A DNA stretch of 64,000 nt, from assembly GCA_002256425.1 (NCBI GenBank), contig NKIZ01000001.1, positions 2,763,001-2,827,000 on the forward strand, given 5' to 3'. This DNA is from Alphaproteobacteria bacterium PA2 (GTDB taxonomy: Bacteria; Pseudomonadota; Alphaproteobacteria; Caulobacterales; Caulobacteraceae). The position numbers and the translations under genes were made by a program. Under the pieces are notes generated by a model. That model made no database searches, was not told where the DNA came from, and was given only the letters and a program-made list of their open reading frames with translations. Below, piece by piece: positions 11,187 to 19,371 of this stretch (within the stretch, counting starts at the first letter, position 1; every line of letters begins with the position of its first letter).

Positions 11187-12557
11187 TCAGTCCTCCGCCG
11201 CCATATAGGCGTCGAGGGTCTGGTGGTAGTGGCGGATGCGGCTCTCCTGGTATTGCGCCAGGACCACGGTCGGCCGGCTGGAGGCCCGCAGTCCCTTCTG
11301 GATCCGCATCAGGTTTTCCGTGTCCTGATCGGCGACAATGGCGGCCGATCCCAGTTCACGCGCTGTCGCCCAGGGCTCATCTGGCCCCAGCAAGCGGATC
11401 TCGGCGGGCGCAGGATGGCTGCCGTCCGGCGCCTTGGCGAACAGGAACATGATCTCCATGACCGACTGCTCGGGATTGTCGCCATAGGGCCGGAACCGGT
11501 AGCAGACCGGCAGGGACTGACCGCCCCAGGGCACCATGTTCGGAAACAGCAGGTACTCGATCAGGTCGAGGGACTCGGTGTCGGACAGCGTCGACAGGTC
11601 ATTGCCGGTTGACCGGCCGATCTTCTGACGGGCGCGCTCGGCCAGTTTGGCGCGGGGCGTCTCGCCGGGACCAACCTCGATCGGCTTTCCGTCATAGAAG
11701 GGCATGTCCCGACGCATGTGCTTGATGACGGTTTCGTCGGAGACATCGCTCATGGAGGGGCTTGGCACCCCCTGAACACTGATCATCCGGTTCACATGCC
11801 GCACACCAGGCCAGACGTCGTACTGGGTGTTCTGGTCGCCATAATAGGCCAGGACCTGGGGGTGGGCGCTGGGGACATGATAGCTCTCGATGAAAGCCTC
11901 CATGGCCAGCTTCCAGTTGCAGGGCATGATCTTGGCCACATGGGCGGCCTTGTAACGGTCCTCCAGGGCGAAGGCCTTGAAGTGCTCGGGCAGGATTTCG
12001 AGATAGCTCTCCAGGGGTTCGCAGTCCTGGTCGAAATTGACGAAGACAAACCCGCCCCAGACTCCCACCCGCGCCTCCGGCAGGCTGTAATCCTTGCCTT
12101 CCACCTGCGGAAAGTCCCAGGCGCCCGGCAGGTCCGTCAGCTTGCCCTGCAGGGACCAGGTCCAGCCGTGGAAGGGACAGCGGAACTGTTTCACACAACC
12201 GCCCTGGGTGCGCAGCAGGGTGCCCCGGTGCAGGCAGGAATTCACATAGGCGCGGATCTCGTCGGGTCCGGTCCGCACCACGATCAGGCTGTCGTGGACG
12301 ATCTCGTAGACCACATGATCACCGACATCGGGGATTTCCTCCACCCGACAGGCCAGCTGCCAGGTCTTGCGCCAGACCTTCTCCACCTCGCGGTCATGCC
12401 AGGCCTTGGAGAAATAGCGCTCGGAGGTGACGTCCTCGGTTCCCAGGTCGAGGGGCGACTCTTCCAGCATGACGGCAGGGGCGGGATTGACGTCCTGACT
12501 AAGGACGTCCTGCACGGATGGACCCGGCCGCCCTACCGGAAACTTCAGCTGCACCAT
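11187..12557 (-). CDS. Rieske non-haem iron oxygenase, large (alpha) subunit type
   Basis: A 456-residue aromatic-ring-hydroxylating dioxygenase family member. The Rieske [2Fe-2S] ligands are Cys108-x-His110 (NSCLHRG) and Cys127-x2-His130 (CPFHGW). The mononuclear iron site shows His227 and His232 (ESYHVPSAHP), with a later acidic residue expected near DLIEYLLFP. It would need a reductase/ferredoxin partner, none of which is next to it. The ATG at 12557 has a GGAGAG ribosome site; the longer frame upstream is antisense to the DUF3237 gene. It is divergent from DUF3237/HxlR across 81 bases, so a shared regulated promoter region is likely. The substrate is unknown. Confidence 0.92.
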   Translation of the reverse strand: MVQLKFPVGRPGPSVQDVLSQDVNPAPAVMLEESPLDLGTEDVTSERYFSKAWHDREVEKVWRKTWQLACRVEEIPDVGDHVVYEIVHDSLIVVRTGPDEIRAYVNSCLHRGTLLRTQGGCVKQFRCPFHGWTWSLQGKLTDLPGAWDFPQVEGKDYSLPEARVGVWGGFVFVNFDQDCEPLESYLEILPEHFKAFALEDRYKAAHVAKIMPCNWKLAMEAFIESYHVPSAHPQVLAYYGDQNTQYDVWPGVRHVNRMISVQGVPSPSMSDVSDETVIKHMRRDMPFYDGKPIEVGPGETPRAKLAERARQKIGRSTGNDLSTLSDTESLDLIEYLLFPNMVPWGGQSLPVCYRFRPYGDNPEQSVMEIMFLFAKAPDGSHPAPAEIRLLGPDEPWATARELGSAAIVADQDTENLMRIQKGLRASSRPTVVLAQYQESRIRHYHQTLDAYMAAED

Positions 12558-12638
12558 GGTGATCTCTCCGATTGCCTGTCGTCCCCCGAAGAGTGCATAT
12601 GTTACTCTCTCTATGCAACCAGACTCTTGGAGCGCCCC

Positions 12639-13103
12639 ATGTCGAACCTGACTCCCCGCCCCCTGATGACCCTCAAGCTGGATGTAGCCTTTGACCGAAT
12701 GCTGGATTTCGGTGTCGGGCCCCAGGGACGTCGCCGGATTGCTCCGATCCTGGGCGGGCGGTTCGAGGGCGAGCGTCTCAAGGGCGAAGTCCTGCCCGGC
12801 GGCGCGGACTGGGTGATCAACCGGCCCGACGGCGTCATGGTGATCGATGTGCGCATCGCCCTGAAGACCGAGGACGATGTCCTGATCTACATGACCTATC
12901 AGGGACGGTTCCTGGCGGAGCCCGAGGTCATGAAGCGCTTCAACCGCGGCGGCCAGCTGGAGCCCCACGAATACAGTCTGCGGGTCTCGGCGAAGTTCGA
13001 GTGCGGGAATCCGGCCTATGCCTGGCTGAACGACACCGTGGCCCTTGGCGTCGGCGAGCAGACACCGGCCGGGCCGATCTACACCTTCAGCGACCTTGGC
13101 TGA
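12639..13103 (+). CDS. DUF3237 domain protein
   Basis: A 154-residue protein matching the DUF3237 family along its whole length: PLMTLKLDVAF at the start, GVGPQGRRRIAPILGGRFEG, GGADWVINRPDGVMVIDVRIAL, and a central IYMTYQGRF strand. Members are single-domain beta-barrel proteins often found beside aromatic or steroid catabolic genes; no biochemical role is established. It is divergent from the Rieske gene and overlaps the following HxlR gene by a few codons, so the two are probably coupled. Confidence 0.9.
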   Translation: MSNLTPRPLMTLKLDVAFDRMLDFGVGPQGRRRIAPILGGRFEGERLKGEVLPGGADWVINRPDGVMVIDVRIALKTEDDVLIYMTYQGRFLAEPEVMKRFNRGGQLEPHEYSLRVSAKFECGNPAYAWLNDTVALGVGEQTPAGPIYTFSDLG

Positions 13104-14001
13104 CCCCACGCGATCTGCAGCCCGACCGGCGCCGACTGACCCGCAGTCCGTCACCGCCGTGCTGACGGCCGTCCGACAGGCCGCAGATGTGATCTGCGAT
13201 CGCTGGTCCCTGACCCTGATCCTGGCCGCCTTCCACGGTGCGACGCGCTATGGGGAGTTTTCCCGGGACACCGGCATGGCGGACCGGTTGATCGCCGACC
13301 GCCTCAAGGGTCTTGAGCAGCAGGGCATTTTTGCGCGCGAGCTCTACAGCCGCCGTCCGCAGAGATACGGATACCGACTGACGCCCATGGGTCGCCAGAC
13401 CTCTGAAATCTTCCGCCAGATGGTCCGGTGGCAGGTCAATTCTGACCTCCCGCCCGACCCCACGCTAGTGTCCTGGGCCACACCCTTAGCCGCTAGCCTG
13501 GCTTGCCCGGGCTGTGGGCAGATCCTGACGGCCCGGGACATTGATCTGCGGCTGGTTCCCGGACTTCTGAGGCAGATCCCCGACAAGCAGGTCGCCAGGC
13601 GGCGTTCCACCCTGCCCGCAGGATCAGGTCCCATGGGCCTGGGCCCCAGCCTCGACATCTTTGGCGACAAGTGGGGGATAGAGGTCCTGATCTGCGCCTT
13701 CATGCGCCTGCGCCGGTTTTCGGACATGCGGGCAGCCACGGGCATGGCTGCGAACATACTCACGGACAGGCTGGCCCGACTTTCAGACCTGGGCCTGCTG
13801 TCGAAGTCAGATGCGGGTTACCGGCTGACCAAAAGGGGACTTGATCTCTACGGCGTCACCGTCGCCATCCAGGACTGGGCCGACGCCTGGCTGGAGCCGC
13901 GATTCAGATCACCTGTGAGGCTCATGCACAGAAGCTGCGGCGGTGTGTTCAGCCTGCCGCCCGTCAGTCCCCCACTGGGATGGGAGTCTCGCCAAGGCTG
14001 A
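13096..14001 (+). CDS. Tandem HxlR-type winged-helix regulator (two HTH domains in one chain)
   Basis: About 301 residues from the TTG at 13096, which overlaps the DUF3237 stop; an earlier TTG at 13045 is also possible. Two HxlR domains are visible. The first runs from DVICDRWSLTLILAAFHGATRYGEFSRDTGMADRLIADRLKGLEQQGI to the wing RYGYRLTPMGR. The second runs from DIFGDKWGIEVLICAFMRLRRFSDMRAATGMAANILTDRLARLSDLGLL to GYRLTKRGLDLY. Between them lies a CPGCG motif. HxlR proteins normally carry one such domain and act as dimers on promoters of catabolic genes. The location suggests control of the Rieske/DUF3237 divergent promoter. Confidence 0.85.
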   Translation: MADPTRSAARPAPTDPQSVTAVLTAVRQAADVICDRWSLTLILAAFHGATRYGEFSRDTGMADRLIADRLKGLEQQGIFARELYSRRPQRYGYRLTPMGRQTSEIFRQMVRWQVNSDLPPDPTLVSWATPLAASLACPGCGQILTARDIDLRLVPGLLRQIPDKQVARRRSTLPAGSGPMGLGPSLDIFGDKWGIEVLICAFMRLRRFSDMRAATGMAANILTDRLARLSDLGLLSKSDAGYRLTKRGLDLYGVTVAIQDWADAWLEPRFRSPVRLMHRSCGGVFSLPPVSPPLGWESRQG

Positions 14002-14003
14002 AA

Positions 14004-14030
14004 GCGCCCCCGGCCTGTGGCCGGAGGCGC
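14004..14030. terminator. Hairpin between convergent HxlR and OYE genes
   Basis: Arms GCGCCCCCGGCC and GGCCGGAGGCGC pair with one mismatch around a TGT loop, directly after the HxlR stop. There is no T-tract, so it is only a probable terminator. Confidence 0.5.
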
Positions 14031-14040
14031 CGGTCAGGTC

Positions 14041-15141
<1,101 letters not shown>

Positions 15142-15360
15142 GGGGGATCCGTCAAACAGTTGTTCGTGTGGAGGGTGGATAAAGCACGGCGGGCCGCCGC
15201 CGTCAGCGGAGAAAATCTGGCGCCCGCAGAAGCTGTGCCGTGGAGGACACGGAGCAGCCAAAATCCCCTGCGCCGTCTTGCCATTCGGGGCTTCGATAGG
15301 CATCTTCCTTAACACTGATTAGATAGGGGCGTTGGACCACGACGCCAATTGGAGGATCTC

Positions 15361-16629
15361 ATGAGCGACGGCGCTATTGACCTGAAGGCGGATGCCCGGG
15401 CCCACGCCTTTTCCATCCCCCTCGAAGACATCAACATTGTCGACGTCGAGATGTGGCGGAACGAGACCTACTGGCCCTATTTCGAGCGCCTGCGCCGCGA
15501 CGATCCGGTTCACTGGCACCCCGAAGGCCAGCACGAGGACGGCCCCTTCTGGTCGGTGACCAAGTACAACGACATCATGGCCGTGGACACCAACCACGAA
15601 GCCTTCTCGTCGGACACGAACATCACGCTTTTTGACCAAAAAGATGATTTCAAGATGCCGATGTTCATCGCCATGGATCCTCCCAAGCACGATGAGCAGC
15701 GCAAGACGGTCAGCCCCGTCGTGTCGCCGATGAACCTGGCCATGCTGGAGCCCCTGATCCGCAGCCGCATCCAGAACACCCTGGACAACCTGCCGATCAA
15801 CGAGCCCTTCGACTGGGTGGATCGTGTGTCGATCGAACTGACCACCCAGATGCTGGCCACCCTGTTCGACTTCCCCTTCGATGACCGTCGCAAGCTGACC
15901 CGCTGGTCCGATATCGCCACGGCGGGTCCTGAGTCCGGCCTGTTCGTGACCGAGGACCCGGAAATGGAACGGCGCATGGAGCTGTTCCAGTGCGTGGAAT
16001 ACTTCAGCCGCCTGTGGGAAGAGCGCGCCGCTCAGCCGCCCAAGGGCGACCTGATCTCCCTGCTGGCCCACGGCGAGTCCACCAAGAACATGGATCGCAT
16101 GGAGTACCTGGGTAACCTGGTCCTGCTGATCGTCGGCGGCAATGACACCACCCGCAATTCCATGACCGGTTCGGTCCTGGCGCTCAGCCAGAACCCGGAA
16201 CAGGAAGCCAAGCTGCGGGCCAATCCGGACCTGATCCCCTCCATGGTCTCGGAAACCATCCGCTGGCAGACGCCCCTGGCCCACATGCGCCGCACCGCCA
16301 CCCGCGACATCGAACTGGGCGGCAAGCAGATCAAGAAGGGCGACAAGGTTGTCATGTGGTATGTCTCGGGCAACCGCGATGAGACCGTCATCGAGAACCC
16401 CAATTCCTTCATCGTCGACCGTGAACGCCCCCGTCAGCACATCAGCTTCGGCTTCGGCATTCACCGCTGCGTCGGCAACCGTCTGGCCGAACTGCAACTG
16501 CGCATCCTCTGGGAAGAAATCCTCCCGCGCTTCCCCAAGATCGAAGTCCTGGCCGAGCCCAAGCGCGTGCCCTCCAACTTCGTGAAGGGCTATGAGCAGA
16601 TGATGGTCCGCATCCCGGCCAAGAACTAA
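15361..16629 (+). CDS. Cytochrome P450, soluble bacterial class
   Basis: A 422-residue haem-thiolate monooxygenase. The I-helix oxygen-activation motif is GGNDTTRN (around residue 260), the K-helix ExxR is Glu298-x-x-Arg301, and the haem-binding loop FGFGIHRCVGN has ligand Cys370. There is no membrane anchor, so it is a cytoplasmic P450 needing ferredoxin and ferredoxin reductase, neither of which is seen in the window. GGAGGA sits just before the ATG at 15361; a TTG at 15349 overlaps that site and is unlikely. It resembles proteobacterial P450s acting on terpenoids, steroids or alkyl chains, but the substrate is not known. Confidence 0.95.
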   Translation: MSDGAIDLKADARAHAFSIPLEDINIVDVEMWRNETYWPYFERLRRDDPVHWHPEGQHEDGPFWSVTKYNDIMAVDTNHEAFSSDTNITLFDQKDDFKMPMFIAMDPPKHDEQRKTVSPVVSPMNLAMLEPLIRSRIQNTLDNLPINEPFDWVDRVSIELTTQMLATLFDFPFDDRRKLTRWSDIATAGPESGLFVTEDPEMERRMELFQCVEYFSRLWEERAAQPPKGDLISLLAHGESTKNMDRMEYLGNLVLLIVGGNDTTRNSMTGSVLALSQNPEQEAKLRANPDLIPSMVSETIRWQTPLAHMRRTATRDIELGGKQIKKGDKVVMWYVSGNRDETVIENPNSFIVDRERPRQHISFGFGIHRCVGNRLAELQLRILWEEILPRFPKIEVLAEPKRVPSNFVKGYEQMMVRIPAKN

Positions 16630-16656
16630 GCGTCGATTTCAGGATCGGCCTTGCAG

Positions 16657-16682
16657 CGCCCGCCGGAAACGGCGGGCGTTTT
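16657..16682 (+). terminator. Rho-independent terminator of the P450 gene
   Basis: A perfect 9-bp stem (CGCCCGCCG with its complement) and a GAAA tetraloop are followed by TTTT, 28 bases after the stop. Confidence 0.9.
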
Positions 16683-16716
16683 GCGTTGGAGGATAGCTGT
16701 CTGACGCCGAGCCCTA

Positions 16717-16819
16717 TGAACTGGACCCCGGCCTCCGCCGGGGTGACCGGTGGGAGCCGATAGCCCACGATCGAACTCCCACCCCCGGTCATACCGGCGA
16801 AAGCCGGTATCCAGTTTCA
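16717..16819. repeat. REP-type inverted pair (BIME/REPIN-like)
   Basis: Two imperfect copies of a roughly 40-base palindromic element face each other: 16717-16756 and 16776-16819. Each has a small hairpin (GGACCCCGGC...GCCGGGGT and ATACCGGCGAAAGCCGGTAT) next to a CTCCCACC/GGTGGGAG end, with about 19 bases between them. The second copy resembles the common proteobacterial family with a central ...CGAAAG... and a flanking ATCCAG. It lies in the gap between the P450 terminator and brnA. Confidence 0.7.
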
Positions 16820-16853
16820 TCCGGAGCGTTGGCCGCACCAATAGACTGTCTGG

Positions 16854-17126
16854 CTACTTGTCTTCCGCAAATCCTGACAGCAGGGCATCGGCCAGCACCT
16901 GCTCCATACGCGCCCGCCAATCGGCGCCCTGGGCCTGATAGGCTTCAAAAAGGCTGGTTCGGAGACGAAGGGTGACGATTTTCTTCGGGTCAGCCGACCT
17001 TGGCCGACCAACCTTAAGTTTGGCCTGAAGGCCAGCTGGCAATTGGTCAAAACGCACCGCCCGAGCGTTCAGATCGTCTGACCATTCAGGCGCTTCCTCG
17101 TCCAGTGCGGTGGGGTCAGGTTTCAT
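16854..17126 (-). CDS. brnA: BrnA-type antitoxin
   Basis: A 90-residue protein of the BrnA/DUF4415 family. A charged N-terminal part (residues 1-50, PEWSDDLNARAV) should bind and block the toxin. The C-terminal ribbon-helix-helix part (KKIVTLRLRTSLFEAYQAQGADWRARMEQVL) binds DNA. It follows the toxin gene with an 11-base overlap, the normal toxin-first order for this system. Antitoxin and complex usually repress their own promoter; a small palindrome at 17384-17396 fits that. Confidence 0.9.
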   Translation of the reverse strand: MKPDPTALDEEAPEWSDDLNARAVRFDQLPAGLQAKLKVGRPRSADPKKIVTLRLRTSLFEAYQAQGADWRARMEQVLADALLSGFAEDK

Positions 17127-17379
17127 ATCGCTTCACCTCTCGCGCATTGGCCTTCCGGAAACTGATGACCCGGATGCCTTCAGGGGCCTCGCAGAAGACC
17201 AACAGGTGAACCCGTCCATCGAGCATGCCGAGCGCGATGTATCGGCGCTCGGCATAGTCCCTTCTCAGGTCCTGGGCGAACTTGGCGGATCCGAAGTCGA
17301 AATCCGTCGCCCGCTCAAACGACAGTCCACGATCTCGAATGTTCCTGGCGTTCTTTTCAGGATCAAACTCGATCTTCAT
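17116..17379 (-). CDS. brnT: BrnT-type ribonuclease toxin
   Basis: An 87-residue RelE-fold type II toxin. It begins with the family hallmark F-D-P-x-K-N-x-x-N (FDPEKNARNIRDRGLSF), followed by DFGS, the RRYIALGMLDGRVH strand pair and the C-terminal ISFRKANAREVKRY that carries the active-site Arg/Ser/Lys residues. BrnT cleaves mRNA and stops growth when BrnA is lost. Its start is 32 bases after the stop of the upstream minus-strand hydrolase gene, so its promoter must lie within that short gap or in that gene. Confidence 0.92.
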   Translation of the reverse strand: MKIEFDPEKNARNIRDRGLSFERATDFDFGSAKFAQDLRRDYAERRYIALGMLDGRVHLLVFCEAPEGIRVISFRKANAREVKRYET

Positions 17380-17383
17380 ATTT

Positions 17384-17396
17384 TCCGTATAACGGA
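17384..17396 (-). promoter_or_regulatory. Short palindrome before brnT, candidate BrnA operator
   Basis: TCCGT-ATA-ACGGA lies 5 bases before the brnT ATG. On the minus strand the centre reads TTATACGG, which can double as a -10 element. Autorepression is known for BrnTA; this particular site is inferred. Confidence 0.45.
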
Positions 17397-17411
17397 TATT
17401 CAGGAGCGCGC

Positions 17412-18569
17412 CTAGCCCCCGTAAGCCGCCGCCTCAAGCTTCTTGAGCAGCCCCAGCATGTCCGCATCCCCGAACGGCAGGAGCTGGGTCATGACCAGGC
17501 CCGCCTTCCCCACCGCCGGATCGGCCCAGTAATAGGTGTTGGCCAGACCTGCCCAGGCCAGGCTCCGGCCGCTTCGTCCTTCGGTGGTCGGCTCGGGGTT
17601 GATCAGGGTGGCCAGGCCATAGCCGGTGTGCATGTCCGGATAGATGTCGAAGTCGTTGGACATCATCGGATTGGAGGTCGTGAAGGCGCCTGCCCGGTGC
17701 GGGCCGGTCTGGACGACGCCCAGTGACGCCACCGTCTCGGCCTTGAGGACCTGGCGATCCCCATGCCGTCCGCCATTCAGCAGCATGCGCAGGAAGCGGG
17801 CATAGTCGACCGCCGTGCCATAGAGGCCGCCGCCTCCGGACAGGACCTCGGGATTTTCCGGCATGCCGAAGGGGATGGGCATGACCTTGCCGTCCGGGCC
17901 GCGCATGTGCACCGAGGCCTTGCGGGTTTGCTGCTCGGCGCTCAGGGCGAAGCCCGTGTCCTTCATGCCCAGGGGGCCGAAGACCTGATCCTGGAGGTAA
18001 CCATCCAGCCTCTGGCCGCTGGCGGCCTCGATGACCACGCCGACCCAGTCGGTATTGATGCCATAGGCCCAGCCTTCACCGGGATCGAACAGCAGGGGCT
18101 GGACCATGTCGGCCCGCACCCCGCCGGCCGGGTCGCCGCGGCCTGAATGCTCCCGCCACCGGGCGATCTGCGGCTGGATGAAGCCATAGCCGAAGCCGGC
18201 CGTATGGCTGAGCAGATGGCGCAAGGTGACCGGCGCCCTGGCTGGACGCAGGATTGGCGCCCCCTTGTCGTCAAAGCCCTCGAGCACCTGCAGGCCGGCG
18301 AATTCCGGGATCAGCTCAGCCAGATCGCCGTCGAGGGTCAGCTTTCCCTGGTCCACCAGCTGCAGGGCGCCCACAGACACCACCGCCTTGGTCATGGACG
18401 CCAGCCAGAAGATGGTGTCGGGGCTCATGGCGGCGTCCGCACCTGCCGCTCTCACCCCGACCGCATGGCTGTAGACCTCGCCCACCGAGTCCGTCACCAG
18501 GGCGACAACCCCAGAAAGGCGGCCGGACTCAACGGCCTTCGCCGCCTCGGTTTCGAACTGCTCGAACAT
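17412..18569 (-). CDS. Serine beta-lactamase-fold hydrolase/esterase (class C, EstB-like)
   Basis: A 385-residue cytoplasmic protein of the beta-lactamase/transpeptidase family. The nucleophile motif is Ser58-Met-Thr-Lys61 (LASMTKA). A second motif is Tyr169-Gly-Ile-Asn172 in WAYGINTDW, and TLRHLLSHTAGFGYGF is the typical family block. No signal peptide is visible, which argues for an intracellular esterase rather than a periplasmic lactamase. It follows the methyltransferase gene by 8 bases and probably ends the minus-strand run that begins at 20922. Confidence 0.88.
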   Translation of the reverse strand: MFEQFETEAAKAVESGRLSGVVALVTDSVGEVYSHAVGVRAAGADAAMSPDTIFWLASMTKAVVSVGALQLVDQGKLTLDGDLAELIPEFAGLQVLEGFDDKGAPILRPARAPVTLRHLLSHTAGFGYGFIQPQIARWREHSGRGDPAGGVRADMVQPLLFDPGEGWAYGINTDWVGVVIEAASGQRLDGYLQDQVFGPLGMKDTGFALSAEQQTRKASVHMRGPDGKVMPIPFGMPENPEVLSGGGGLYGTAVDYARFLRMLLNGGRHGDRQVLKAETVASLGVVQTGPHRAGAFTTSNPMMSNDFDIYPDMHTGYGLATLINPEPTTEGRSGRSLAWAGLANTYYWADPAVGKAGLVMTQLLPFGDADMLGLLKKLEAAAYGG

Positions 18570-18577
18570 GGATCGAC

Positions 18578-19336
18578 CTATTTCAGCGGCTTGACGAACT
18601 TCAGGATGAACTGGTCGGTCTTGCCCCGGATGGCGGGGGAGAAGACATTGTCGGTGTGTGGATCAGCGGAAGCGGCCAGCATGGGGCTCTCGGCGACCAG
18701 CTTGAAGCCCGCAGCCTCGACCTCGGATTTCACCGCGGCCACATCAATCCGGTGCAGGGTATTGGCGGCGCTGAGGCCGGAACCCGCCGTCGCCGCATGG
18801 TCGACAATCAGATAGACGCCGCCGGGCTTGAGCGACTGATAGATCTCGGCATTGACCCTGGCCGCCATGCCCTTGGGAAAGGGCGCCAGATAGAGGTCGT
18901 GATAGTTCTGTACGGTCAGAACCAGGTCGAGATTGTCGGGCAGGACCACCTTCATGAAGCTGGAGGAGTCCGCCGTGACATTGGAATAGGCCGAGACCGC
19001 CGCCTTCTGCTCGTCGCCATAGGCAGCGCGGAACTGGATGAATTCCGCAGGCTGATAGGCCAGGACGCTGCCCTGAGGCCCAACGGCCGCGGCAAGGATG
19101 CGGGTAAAGTACCCGCCGCCCATGATGAAGTCGGCGACCTTCGCGCCCGGCTTCAGCCCGGCGAAGGCCAGCAGCTCTGCGGGCTTGCGGGCCGCGTCGC
19201 GCCTGGCGTCAGCCTCCGGACGGCCCTTGTCGGCAAGGGCGGTTGTCTGAAATGCCGGGACCTCCGAAGCCGACGCCGCAGCGGCGGCCCCAAGGCTGAT
19301 GGCCAGAACCGCGATCGCAAAGTGACGACGACGCAT
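18578..19336 (-). CDS. Exported class I methyltransferase-fold protein
   Basis: A 252-residue protein with an N-terminal signal peptide (RRRHFAIAVLAISLGAAAAASA). A methyltransferase-like Rossmann domain follows: VADFIMGGGYFTRILAAAVGPQGSV (SAM loop), LDLVLTVQNYHDLYL, and LKPGGVYLIVDH. Such predicted exported methyltransferase-like proteins are common in Caulobacterales and sphingomonads, but no substrate is known. The ATG at 19336 has GGGAGGAAG ahead of it; an ATG six codons upstream lacks a site. The ribosome site is embraced by the hairpin at 19346-19365. Confidence 0.8.
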   Translation of the reverse strand: MRRRHFAIAVLAISLGAAAAASASEVPAFQTTALADKGRPEADARRDAARKPAELLAFAGLKPGAKVADFIMGGGYFTRILAAAVGPQGSVLAYQPAEFIQFRAAYGDEQKAAVSAYSNVTADSSSFMKVVLPDNLDLVLTVQNYHDLYLAPFPKGMAARVNAEIYQSLKPGGVYLIVDHAATAGSGLSAANTLHRIDVAAVKSEVEAAGFKLVAESPMLAASADPHTDNVFSPAIRGKTDQFILKFVKPLK

Positions 19337-19345
19337 TAGCTTCCT

Positions 19346-19365
19346 CCCAAACATGAGTGTTTGGG
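19346..19365. promoter_or_regulatory. 8-bp perfect hairpin overlapping the methyltransferase ribosome site
   Basis: CCCAAACA-TGAG-TGTTTGGG lies between the acyl-CoA dehydrogenase stop and the methyltransferase start. On the transcript the 3' arm takes in the G's of the GGGAGG ribosome site. It could dampen translation or serve as a weak processing or termination signal. Confidence 0.4.
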
Positions 19366-19371
19366 TGAAGG

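Noticed and set aside
11718..12638. N-terminal extension of the DUF3237 protein
   Set aside because: The extra frame is antisense to the Rieske oxygenase, and the family's usual start matches the ATG at 12639.
15309..15323. CtrA-like TTAA-N7-TTAA site upstream of the P450 gene
   Set aside because: The second half reads TAGA and differs at two of four positions, so it is not distinguishable from chance.
17412..18569. True class C beta-lactamase conferring resistance
   Set aside because: There is no signal peptide, the second motif is YGIN, and the sequence resembles EstB-like esterases more than AmpC.
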